This document shows, in pieces, positions 38,837 through 45,570 of a stretch of 45,570 bases of DNA. Where the stretch lies: positions 1-45,570 of IMG/VR virus record IMGVR_UViG_3300029264_000529; one strand, given 5' to 3'. The DNA is from a virus. The first letter of the stretch is position 1. Each line of letters opens with the position of its first letter. The notes under the pieces are model-generated. The model worked only from the letters and a program-made list of their open reading frames with translations. It did not search any database and was not told the DNA's origin. A program made the translations under genes and the position numbers.

Positions 38837-40655
38837 TTATGATGACCGGCTGGAAGCCTATGCCGAGACGGCGGCGGCGGCCCTGCCGCCCGGTGCCTTT
38901 TGGCAGGGATTTCGGGATTACGACGGTACTGGCCGCGACCTTTTGCGCGCCAAGGCACAAACCTGGCTGGATGTAGACCTTGCCGCCGAACGGCTGATCG
39001 CCGAAAGCCAGCCGGGCCGTGCATCCGAAATGCTGGCCGATCACGAAACACAAGTCGGTTTGCCCGATTGCTGCTTTCAAACCCTGAATGTCAATATCGA
39101 GGATCGCCGTAATGCCGTGCTAACCCGCTATCGGGCGCAGGGCGGCCAACGCCCGCAATATTTCATCGATCTGGCAAAAATCCTTGGCTATGACGTGACC
39201 ATCACGGAAAGCCGCCCGTTTGTCTGCGGCCTAAGCGAAATCGGCGGGGATTCATCCGGTGCGGCCCCGGTCACGCGGTTTGATACCATCGGTGCGGATC
39301 GCTTTTCGTGGAAAGTGGTGGTGCCCGAACCGCGCGTAACCTGGTTTCGTTGTGGCTCTGGCGTGCTGGGGCAGGATGCCCTTGCCACCATCAACCGCGC
39401 GGATGATCTTGAATGCCTGCTTGCCAGGTATCAGCCTGCACAACAGGATTTAACGGTTTCCTATCGCGGCATCCCGGAACCGATTATAGATATCGACCTG
39501 CGTAATGGCCTGCCTGCGGGGTGGCAGTTCACCCGTAACAGCTTTGCAAGTTATGTGAATGCCAGTGGTGAAATTGCGCAGGCTGGTATCGATGAATTGC
39601 GGGTTCAGCATGATCCGGTTTCGTTGAAAACGTTGGGTGGGTTGATTGCGGGGCAGCGTCAAAACGTTGCTGAAAATAGCAATACGGCGCTTGGCGGAAC
39701 TCGTTTTTCTTCCGGTGGAAATCGCGGATTTGCGTATAGTTCAGGTTTACCCTTCCCATTTGATGTTTGCGGCTATGTTTCAAAAGCTGTATCAGGCCTT
39801 TCATACTTGTATCACCAGCACATTGCACCAGTTGCTGGTAAGACTTACAGTTTCAGGATTAGTGTGCGTTATGAAGATGGAAGAGATATTGCATCTGAGT
39901 TTGGTGCCCCTAGCGTAGAGAATTCACCGCTAAATCCATTTACGTTTGTAATTTATGGTGGGACGCGCACATGGAACACACTTAACAAAATATTTCATGC
40001 AGATGGTTCAGTAACCCTGTGGAGTACTACTACGCCTAGCACCAGTGATATTCGCGGCTGGGGTGTCCTTATTCGTGACACACACAAATCTGTCGCGTCT
40101 AAACTGCTTGTAACAGCTTTTCAAATTGAACCGGATGCAACATTTCCGTCGTCTTATATGCCAACTGGTGCAGCTGCATTTACCCGCGCCGCCGACTCCC
40201 TGAAAATTCCGCTGTCCAGTGTTGCTGGATGGCAAGACGGAGAACCCTTTGAAGTCACGGTGAGCGGTTGGACTGCGGAGGGAATTGGGCCTGTATCTCA
40301 AAATATGGTGTCGATTGATGATGGGTCATCGGCGAACTTAATAACGGTGTATCGGGATAGTGCCAGAATAATAAGGCTTGCTGTTTTATCTGATGGTGAC
40401 ATGCAAGCACCAATTGCTGGGCCTGCGATTATCGGTAAGCACCATCTCGAAATCACTGCCCACATCGAAATCAACAATTTCTGGTTTTCAGTGTCAGTCG
40501 ATGGCGGTGCAGCGATTACATACGGTCCTGATACTTCCGGCACCATACCCACCGGCCTAACCACAATCGTTATTGGCGACCGGTCAGATGGATTGCGCAC
40601 CTTGTTCGGCGAAATCGAAAAATTCAAGCTGCGCTTTTTATCAACACCTGCCTAG
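38829..40655 (+). CDS. gp48-like (DUF2313) baseplate protein fused to a receptor-binding-type domain
   Basis: 608 aa, about three times longer than Mu gp48 (~190 aa). Residues ~1-210 are DUF2313/YmfQ-like (YAETAAAALPPGAFWQGF, QPGRASEMLADHE, RYQPAQQDLTVSYRG). From ~215 on the sequence is a second module: FTRNSFASYVNASGEIAQA, then LKTLGGLIAGQRQNVAENSN (a repeated tail-fibre-type theme), and a C-terminal jelly-roll/LamG-like part (PAIIGKHHLEITAHIEI). The composition and codon use change at the join. The fused part may bind the host surface. Confidence 0.85.
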   Translation: MTDYDDRLEAYAETAAAALPPGAFWQGFRDYDGTGRDLLRAKAQTWLDVDLAAERLIAESQPGRASEMLADHETQVGLPDCCFQTLNVNIEDRRNAVLTRYRAQGGQRPQYFIDLAKILGYDVTITESRPFVCGLSEIGGDSSGAAPVTRFDTIGADRFSWKVVVPEPRVTWFRCGSGVLGQDALATINRADDLECLLARYQPAQQDLTVSYRGIPEPIIDIDLRNGLPAGWQFTRNSFASYVNASGEIAQAGIDELRVQHDPVSLKTLGGLIAGQRQNVAENSNTALGGTRFSSGGNRGFAYSSGLPFPFDVCGYVSKAVSGLSYLYHQHIAPVAGKTYSFRISVRYEDGRDIASEFGAPSVENSPLNPFTFVIYGGTRTWNTLNKIFHADGSVTLWSTTTPSTSDIRGWGVLIRDTHKSVASKLLVTAFQIEPDATFPSSYMPTGAAAFTRAADSLKIPLSSVAGWQDGEPFEVTVSGWTAEGIGPVSQNMVSIDDGSSANLITVYRDSARIIRLAVLSDGDMQAPIAGPAIIGKHHLEITAHIEINNFWFSVSVDGGAAITYGPDTSGTIPTGLTTIVIGDRSDGLRTLFGEIEKFKLRFLSTPA

Positions 40656-40687
40656 ATCGCGTATTTCTAGTCTAAAATCCAGCACAC

Positions 40688-40714
40688 AAGGCCCGGTTTT
40701 CCGGGTCTTTTTTT
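40688..40714 (+). terminator. rho-independent terminator before fibre genes
   Basis: GGCCCGG (40690-40696), TTTT loop, CCGGGTC (40701-40707) then seven T's. Separates the baseplate genes from fibre genes. Confidence 0.82.
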
Positions 40715-40738
40715 ATTCCCGAACGTTAGAGGTTTGTC

Positions 40739-41449
40739 ATGCAATATATCCCCCCGATGAACGGGGATTTGAGCAATCCTGACCGGTCCTATGTCAACGC
40801 GGACCCTGCCAATGGTGTTGAGGGGTCTCGCCCTTCGGCGCAGGCCATTGAACATCCGATCCGTGAAATCGTCAAAGTGATCATGGATGCGGGTCTTGAT
40901 CCCGATGGCAATGACCTTACCCAGCTTTCCGCCGCGATTACGGCTATGATTGCCGGTGCCATCGGTGCTTTGCCGCCTGCTGATACCTTGCCTGTCGGTT
41001 CTGTTATTCCGGCGCTGGGCACAACGCCATTGCCTGGTACGTTGCTTCTCGACGCCAGTATGCCGTTGCGCGCGGATTATCCTGCTTTGTGGGCATACAT
41101 CCAGACCAGCGGTAATCTGATTACCGAAGCCAACTGGAACGAGACAACATCCGGTTCGTTTTCTTCGGGGGATGGCGCTACCAATTTCCGCCTGCCCGAT
41201 GCTCGTGGTGTCGAATTGCGTGGTTTTGATGGCGGGCGCGGGTTCGATGCGGGGCGCGTATTTGGCACCTATCAGCCTGATGAAATCAAGGCGCATACGC
41301 ATAGCTATATAGCCGATCTTACGCCTCGAAGTATCTCGCTTAATGATTATGCTGGTTACACCGGGCGCAATACAGGTACGACGGGTTCGACTGGCGGTCC
41401 TGAAAACCGGGTTAAAAACATCACCGTCAACTGGTGCATTAAGTATTAA
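40739..41449 (+). CDS. tail fibre protein with tail-collar domain
   Basis: 236 aa. The C-terminal half is a tail-collar type domain: LPVGSVIPALGTTPLPGTLLLD, FRLPDARGVELRGFDGGRG, EIKAHTHS and the closing GGPENRVKNITVNWCIKY, typical of fibre tips. The N-terminal part (SNPDRSYVNADPANGVEGS) matches the common fibre start. It likely recognises the host cell. Confidence 0.92.
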   Translation: MQYIPPMNGDLSNPDRSYVNADPANGVEGSRPSAQAIEHPIREIVKVIMDAGLDPDGNDLTQLSAAITAMIAGAIGALPPADTLPVGSVIPALGTTPLPGTLLLDASMPLRADYPALWAYIQTSGNLITEANWNETTSGSFSSGDGATNFRLPDARGVELRGFDGGRGFDAGRVFGTYQPDEIKAHTHSYIADLTPRSISLNDYAGYTGRNTGTTGSTGGPENRVKNITVNWCIKY

Positions 41450-41460
41450 AGGTCAAACCT

Positions 41461-42150
41461 ATGAAAATTTATACTTATAACCCACGCAACGGGGTCTTTT
41501 TGGGTGCTGTACTCGCGCAAAAAAACCCGAAACGCGAGGGTGAATTCCTGATGCCTGCCTGGGCGACCGATATTGCCCCGCCCGATCCAGTTGCTGGCAT
41601 GGTCGCCGTTTATGATTCCGATGGTGCAACCTGGTCCCTGATCGCGGACCATCGCGGGGAAACGGTTTACAATACCGAAACCGGGGCGGCTTTCGTGATC
41701 GATGAACCGGGTAATATTCCCGATGGCCACACGGCGCTTGTGCCACCATCGCAGGATGCCACCTGGGACGGCGCGGCATGGCAAATGCCAGCCCCGACCT
41801 ATGATCAGCTTTTTGCCGCTGCGGCCAGTCGTCGTTATCGTGCGGAAACGGGCGGTTGTGTCTGGAATGGTTGGGTCCAGGCCACCGATGATCGCGGGCA
41901 GGCCAAATGCATGGCCGAATTGCAGGCGATTAATGAGGGCTTGCGCGCGGATGGCGATGGCTGGAAATTTGCGCACGGGTTTGAAGCCCTGACCAATACA
42001 GAAATGCGTGATCTGGTCGTTGCGGTTCGCGCCCATGTGGCGGCCTGTTACGAAGGCGAGGGGATTATTCGGGCCGAAATTGCGGACGGAACCATCACCA
42101 CCCTTGACGATGTGGAAAACTGGCCGAATTGGCCGGGGGTGGCGGCATGA
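41461..42150 (+). CDS. DUF4376-type tail fibre assembly protein
   Basis: 229 aa. The C-terminal part (RRYRAETGGCVWNGWVQATD, then AKCMAELQAI) is the DUF4376 pattern found beside tail fibres, and the N-terminal half (VYDSDGATWSLIADHRGET) is the fibre-assembly type domain. It probably helps fold or attach the fibre upstream. The start of the next gene overlaps its stop as ATGA. Confidence 0.82.
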   Translation: MKIYTYNPRNGVFLGAVLAQKNPKREGEFLMPAWATDIAPPDPVAGMVAVYDSDGATWSLIADHRGETVYNTETGAAFVIDEPGNIPDGHTALVPPSQDATWDGAAWQMPAPTYDQLFAAAASRRYRAETGGCVWNGWVQATDDRGQAKCMAELQAINEGLRADGDGWKFAHGFEALTNTEMRDLVVAVRAHVAACYEGEGIIRAEIADGTITTLDDVENWPNWPGVAA

Positions 42151-42575
42151 TTTATCTGGCAATTCTGCTATCGGCCATCATGTATCGCATGCCCCGCGGC
42201 GGCGGGCTGGGGCCGGGGCGTTCCTCGCTGGGCTCCAGTATTTGGGCTTTGCTGTCCGGGGCCTTGTTCGCGGTTTCGCTTAACACCTGGTACGGTTTGC
42301 TTGTTGGCCCGTTGCTGTTTTTAGGCGATGCGCCGGGGTGGTCGCGCTGGTGGCCAACCGGGAAAAACCCCAGTGTGGTTTATCTCTCGCTGCGCGGGCT
42401 TTTGCTGCTTAATCCGTTCATGGGCGTGATTTATTTCGGATTTCATCGATGGCGTCATCACTTGCCGCGATATGGCCGTTTTATTGATGGCTGGACCGCA
42501 TATTCCGAACTCGCTTGCGGGCTAATCACGGCAACGGCCTGGGCGCTTGTTCTTATGGCTTTTGGCGATCCCTGA
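42147..42575 (+). CDS. polytopic membrane protein, 142 aa
   Basis: Hydrophobic throughout, with about four membrane segments (IYLAILLSAIMY, SSIWALLSGALFAVSL, YGLLVGPLLFLG, SELACGLITATAWALVLMAF). No family recognised. It is the first of the lysis cluster, coupled to the fibre assembly gene by ATGA. It may be an accessory to lysis or a membrane-acting cargo gene. Confidence 0.72.
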   Translation: MIYLAILLSAIMYRMPRGGGLGPGRSSLGSSIWALLSGALFAVSLNTWYGLLVGPLLFLGDAPGWSRWWPTGKNPSVVYLSLRGLLLLNPFMGVIYFGFHRWRHHLPRYGRFIDGWTAYSELACGLITATAWALVLMAFGDP

Positions 42576-42602
42576 TTGCCCCGAATAACTGCAATCTCTG
42601 TG

Positions 42603-42634
42603 GCTGCCCTCGATATCGTCGGGCGGCTTTTTTT
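42603..42634 (+). terminator. rho-independent terminator before the holin-like gene
   Basis: GCTGCCC (42603-42609) and GGGCGGC (42621-42627, one G-T pair) followed by seven T's (42628-42634). The next ATG (42635) begins right after the T-run. Confidence 0.82.
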
Positions 42635-42979
42635 ATGGCTGCGGACATTGGGGGCAGCGTGTTTGACAAACCGCCACACGAAATTGATACGGGCTGGCTA
42701 TCGGTTTTAAAGCTGTGGGGCGCGATCCTGCCTTTCTCGCTTTATGCCCGGCTGCTTTATCACCGCTATCTGGTCAGCAAGGGGCACCGCAAGTTTTGGA
42801 GTTGGGATTTGTTGTGGGAAGTCCTGACCGCCGGATTTTGCGCGGTGATGTCGGCCGGGGTTGCCAGTTACCTGAAACTTGATATCGGCACGGCCTGCGG
42901 TGTTGCCAGCTTCCTTGGCTGGCTGGGCCCGCGCGGCCTGCAAGTCCTGATTGCCGATTTTCGTAATACCAAAAAATAG
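42635..42979 (+). CDS. holin-like protein (LydA-type)
   Basis: 114 aa with membrane segments near residues 27-45 and 60-100 (LLWEVLTAGFCAVMSAGVAS and ACGVASFLGWLGPRG). The ending GWLGPRGLQVLIADFRN resembles LydA/superfamily III holins. A GTG at 42659 with a GGGGG at 42650-42654 is a better ribosome site, because the ATG at 42635 lies directly behind the terminator T-run, so the protein may be 106 aa. Holins open the inner membrane for the lysis enzyme. Confidence 0.72.
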   Translation: MAADIGGSVFDKPPHEIDTGWLSVLKLWGAILPFSLYARLLYHRYLVSKGHRKFWSWDLLWEVLTAGFCAVMSAGVASYLKLDIGTACGVASFLGWLGPRGLQVLIADFRNTKK

Positions 42980-42996
42980 CAAGCGAGGTTCATAAA

Positions 42997-43221
42997 ATGA
43001 TTGATGTTGCTTTGTCGGGCATCGCTAACCGGGGGCTTATTGCCCTTTTGGGGTTTCTTTTTATCTGGGTGGCATTGCGGTTGCTGGACCGGGTATCGGG
43101 CTTTGATTTCAATAAATGGATTAACAATGATGAAAACCGTGATCAGGTTGGCGCTTATCTGCGTTGGCGTCTTGCTGCCTTTTGCTTCGTCTTCGGCCTC
43201 ATCGTTACCTTTTCTGCATGA
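42997..43221 (+). CDS. small two-helix membrane protein (second holin or antiholin candidate)
   Basis: 74 aa with two membrane helices (GLIALLGFLFIWVALRLL ~13-30 and RLAAFCFVFGLIVTFSA ~58-74). Its 3' end overlaps the transglycosylase gene by 95 nt in another frame. A second small membrane protein next to a holin is typical of antiholins. No family recognised. Confidence 0.65.
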   Translation: MIDVALSGIANRGLIALLGFLFIWVALRLLDRVSGFDFNKWINNDENRDQVGAYLRWRLAAFCFVFGLIVTFSA

Positions 43222-43702
43222 TCTGAAATTCAGACAGGTAACGGCCCTCTATATGCCGGGCGTCGATTGGCGGCTTTTGAAGGCGCAATGCTATCAGGAA
43301 AGCCGCCTGATTCCTGATGCGGTTTCGCCAGCTGGGGCCATGGGCCTTTGCCAGTTTATGCCGGCCACCTGGCGCGGCATCATCGGGCAGGCCAAATTGC
43401 CGCCCGATGCGTCTGCCTTCGCCCCCCGGCTGTCCATCGAAGCCGCCGGGTTTTATATGGGAAAATTGCGCGCTGAATGGTCAAGCCCACGCCCGGAATG
43501 GGATCGGCATAGTCTGGCACTGGCCAGCTATAACGCCGGGTTGGGGCACTTGCTGACCGCTCAACACAAATGCAATGGGGCGGTACTTTATAGCCGTATT
43601 ATTCCTTGTTTGCCTGCTGTGACGGGGCGGCATAGCGCCGAAACAATCAACTATGTCACCAGCATCTGGGGTTGGTTCGACAAGATGAAAAAAGGGTGGT
43701 GA
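43127..43702 (+). CDS. secreted lytic transglycosylase endolysin
   Basis: 191 aa. A Sec-type signal peptide (KTVIRLALICVGVLLPFA then SSSASS) is followed by an SLT domain: the catalytic Glu in CYQESRLIPDAVSPAGAMG and then LCQFMPATW, with the later ASYNAGLG motif. It cleaves peptidoglycan glycan strands during lysis. With a cleavable signal peptide the enzyme would reach the periplasm by the host Sec route, and the holin would trigger or speed lysis. Start ATG at 43127 or 43130. Confidence 0.9.
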   Translation: MMKTVIRLALICVGVLLPFASSSASSLPFLHDLKFRQVTALYMPGVDWRLLKAQCYQESRLIPDAVSPAGAMGLCQFMPATWRGIIGQAKLPPDASAFAPRLSIEAAGFYMGKLRAEWSSPRPEWDRHSLALASYNAGLGHLLTAQHKCNGAVLYSRIIPCLPAVTGRHSAETINYVTSIWGWFDKMKKGW

Positions 43703-43704
43703 AA

Positions 43705-44091
43705 ATGGGATTTGCCACATTGCTGCGGTTTGCCTTGGCGAATTGGCGGCTTATTTTGATCGGCGGCGGGGTTATCCTCGTCGCCGGTTTTTTATGGTCC
43801 TACCAGGTGCGGCTTGCTAATGCGCGGGCCGATGCGGCGCAAGCCAAATATCAAGCGCTTGCCGATGCCAACATGGCCAATTTGCAAACCATCGCACAAA
43901 TGCAGACGGATCGTGCAATGGCCGATGCCGCTATTGTTCGCGAACAGGCGCGGCGGATGCAGGCCGAAACCAAGTTTTCAGAACTGTTAAAGGGGGTGAA
44001 TGATGCGCCGATTGATGGTTGCGTTGGGCCTGCTGTGCGCGGGGTTTTTGACCGCTTGCGCAGCGACACCGCAAGTGGTGACGCGGACTGA
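43705..44091 (+). CDS. i-spanin (Rz-like)
   Basis: 128 aa with one N-terminal membrane helix (WRLILIGGGVILVAGFLWSY) followed by a long coiled-coil periplasmic region (ANARADAAQAKYQALADANM...), the classical i-spanin architecture. The outer-membrane spanin gene starts inside it in another frame, as for lambda Rz/Rz1. It fuses inner and outer membranes at the end of lysis. Confidence 0.82.
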   Translation: MGFATLLRFALANWRLILIGGGVILVAGFLWSYQVRLANARADAAQAKYQALADANMANLQTIAQMQTDRAMADAAIVREQARRMQAETKFSELLKGVNDAPIDGCVGPAVRGVFDRLRSDTASGDAD

Positions 44092-44278
44092 ATTTGTAAA
44101 GCAGGATGTCCCGGCATCATTGCTTGCCTGTGACGATCGGCCTGCCGTTCCAGTGGCTCCTGTAACCGATCAAAAAGTCGGGCGGTATATTGTCGGGTTA
44201 TTATCTGCGCATGATGATTGCAAGGGCAAGCTGGATGCCGTGCGGGGGTTGGCGGCAAGGTGGGCGGAAAATCAATAG
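44000..44278 (+). CDS. o-spanin lipoprotein (Rz1-like)
   Basis: 92 aa with a lipoprotein signal: MVALGLLCAGFLTAC, the lipobox LTAC at Cys20. AAGGGGGTG precedes the ATG at 44000; ATG 44003 is equally good. It lies in the +1 frame of the i-spanin gene over 92 nt and continues beyond it, as in embedded/overlapping spanin pairs. It anchors in the outer membrane and binds the i-spanin. Its 3' end overlaps the integrase stop by 7 nt. Confidence 0.85.
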   Translation: MMRRLMVALGLLCAGFLTACAATPQVVTRTEFVKQDVPASLLACDDRPAVPVAPVTDQKVGRYIVGLLSAHDDCKGKLDAVRGLAARWAENQ

Positions 44279-45570
44279 GCGACCTTTTTTATCCACCTGT
44301 ATTTCTGCTCAAGACTTGCGCCATCGCCGTAGCTTGGCCGGTGGAATTTATGGCCCATAAGATCGGCCTGGATGCGGTCGGGTGCCTCTGCTTTGGTCAA
44401 GGCATCCTGAAAGCTGTGACGAAGTGAATAAACGCTGTGGTCGTCGCTTTCGCGCAAATCATTGTCGGTCAGGTGACGATTTGTATTCGCGCTTAATTGG
44501 GTGGGTTTGTTGCGATAATCAATAAAGCCTTTGGGAACAAGTTCCTTGAAGGCATCAAGCGCAACGCCAGCCAGCGGCAAGGTGCGCGGTCGATACATTG
44601 TTTTCAGGCTTCGTTCACTGTTTTCCCTGATGTGAAAATGGGGAATGTCGGCATTCAAAACGATGTCGTCCGGGGCCAGCCCCGCCAGTTCCGCCGGTCC
44701 TGCGCCTGTATTGACGATAATCATAATCAGGGCACGGCATTCCGGGTGCAGGCTTTTCAGCGCGCCAGGTGCGAGAATGCGAGTGCGAATAAAATCAGAC
44801 GAGTAGGGTGGCCGCGTGTTCTTTTTCTTTTCGCGAAATCGCAACCGTGCCAATGGGTCATCAAGCCCTAATTGCAGGCCCTCGTTGACCTTCTCGAATA
44901 TTTGATGAAGATGCCCAAAATCCTTGTTGGCGCTATTAATCGTCATATTTTCGGTTTCGATGCGATCCCACCACCAATCCCGAAATTTAAGAGCATCCGA
45001 CCGCGTGATTTTCCCTAATTCCGGGTCGCCTGTGACATCCCCCCAGTTTCGGACGGCTTTAGCGCGCGGATTTTTCCAGCGCCGAATCTGTTCGTCATTT
45101 TTATCAGCCAGCCAGTCGCGTGTCAGTCTGACGAATTCTTCGAGCGCGTCTGTCATTGTAATGGCCGGCGCATTTGCACCCCCGGCAAGCGCCGTTACCA
45201 CGGCTTTCTTTTCAATCCCGGCTTTTTCGATCTTTTCCAGTCGCGCCAGCACATCTGTCGTGCTGGCTTCCCGTGCGATCTGGTCGGCTGGTTGATAATC
45301 AAACCCCATGGACTGGGCGATTTTGACAGCAGAGTCGTATTGATCTTTAGCTTGATCCTGATGCCCGAATTTGATGATCGAATGCCAATATTGTTCAATA
45401 TCGCGGTGAACAATATCGCGTCGGGAAAGGGCTGTTTTCAGGTCGGATGTTTTAAGCGAGATACGGACAAAACCTGTGCCTAATGCCATCGATACGTCTG
45501 ACGGCTTGCGGCGATAATAATAATATCTGCCATTCCGCAACAGTAAATATTGGTGCCCGTTCTCTGCCAT
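44272..45570 (-). CDS. tyrosine integrase
   Basis: 432 aa. The N-terminus (HQYLLLRNGRYYYYRRKP) is the DUF6538-like arm-type region of prophage integrases, and the C-terminus has a catalytic domain: K323 (SLKT), R384 and H385 (YSLRHSF), H407 (LMGH) and the nucleophile Tyr414 (PSYGDG). The first catalytic Arg position reads NTGAGPAEL, with Gly291 in place of Arg. The ATG is the very last codon of the window, so the upstream region and attP are not visible. It should insert and excise the prophage. Confidence 0.93.
   Translation of the reverse strand: MAENGHQYLLLRNGRYYYYRRKPSDVSMALGTGFVRISLKTSDLKTALSRRDIVHRDIEQYWHSIIKFGHQDQAKDQYDSAVKIAQSMGFDYQPADQIAREASTTDVLARLEKIEKAGIEKKAVVTALAGGANAPAITMTDALEEFVRLTRDWLADKNDEQIRRWKNPRAKAVRNWGDVTGDPELGKITRSDALKFRDWWWDRIETENMTINSANKDFGHLHQIFEKVNEGLQLGLDDPLARLRFREKKKNTRPPYSSDFIRTRILAPGALKSLHPECRALIMIIVNTGAGPAELAGLAPDDIVLNADIPHFHIRENSERSLKTMYRPRTLPLAGVALDAFKELVPKGFIDYRNKPTQLSANTNRHLTDNDLRESDDHSVYSLRHSFQDALTKAEAPDRIQADLMGHKFHRPSYGDGASLEQKYRWIKKVAY

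Noticed and set aside
44270-45570. tRNA gene or att core near the integrase
   Set aside because: No cloverleaf or repeated core was seen; the integration site must lie beyond the window.

Overview
The window reads as most of one temperate-phage genome (a prophage). It has the right gene set: repressor, integrase, packaging, head, contractile tail and lysis genes, packed with four-base start/stop overlaps. Base composition is moderately GC-rich, in the mid-50s by eye. Protein style points to an alphaproteobacterial host, perhaps a marine Rhodospirillales such as Thalassospira; this is inference. No host gene, tRNA or att core is visible. The window starts on a stop codon and ends on the integrase start codon, so both ends lie outside.

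Layout. (1) 1-7606, minus strand: an early operon of 13 coupled genes. It includes a C5 cytosine methyltransferase with a repeat-built target-recognition region, a DUF5131 three-Cys protein, an ASCH protein, a 30-residue membrane microprotein, and YfdR-like (HD hydrolase) and YfdQ-like (DUF2303) proteins. (2) 7607-9296: the immunity and switch region, with two S24-fold proteins (one with an HTH), a Cro-like gene, shared operator-like boxes and palindromes. (3) 9549-18858, plus strand: the replication module with a CHC2/Toprim primase, an NPPF-type DNA methyltransferase and an SF3 helicase, followed by a putative origin. It is interrupted by minus-strand cargo genes (10435-11037, 12278-12904, 13664-15508). 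Ahead of the helicase genes, 15620-15893 forms a structured leader with A-B-C complementarity like the P4 CI / P1 C4 immunity RNAs. (4) 18894-19092: three stacked terminators separate early from late genes. (5) 19582-27490: lambda-like packaging and head genes. (6) 27483-42150: Mu-like contractile tail, baseplate and fibre genes, with a -1 frameshift site in the tail chaperone and an AT-rich FkbM methyltransferase cargo gene. (7) 42147-44278: lysis genes (holin candidates, secreted transglycosylase, nested spanins). (8) 44272-45570, minus strand: tyrosine integrase.

How it works together. The CI/Cro-like pair probably sets the lysis-lysogeny choice at 7607-9062. The leader RNA gives a second, RNA-based control on the replication genes. 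Terminators at 18894-19092, 27126, 40688 and 42603 divide the late operon and probably set gene dosage. The methyltransferases and the DUF5131/ASCH genes suggest DNA modification against host restriction. The reverse-strand genes look like lysogenic cargo, possibly exclusion or defence functions, and are the least explained proteins here.
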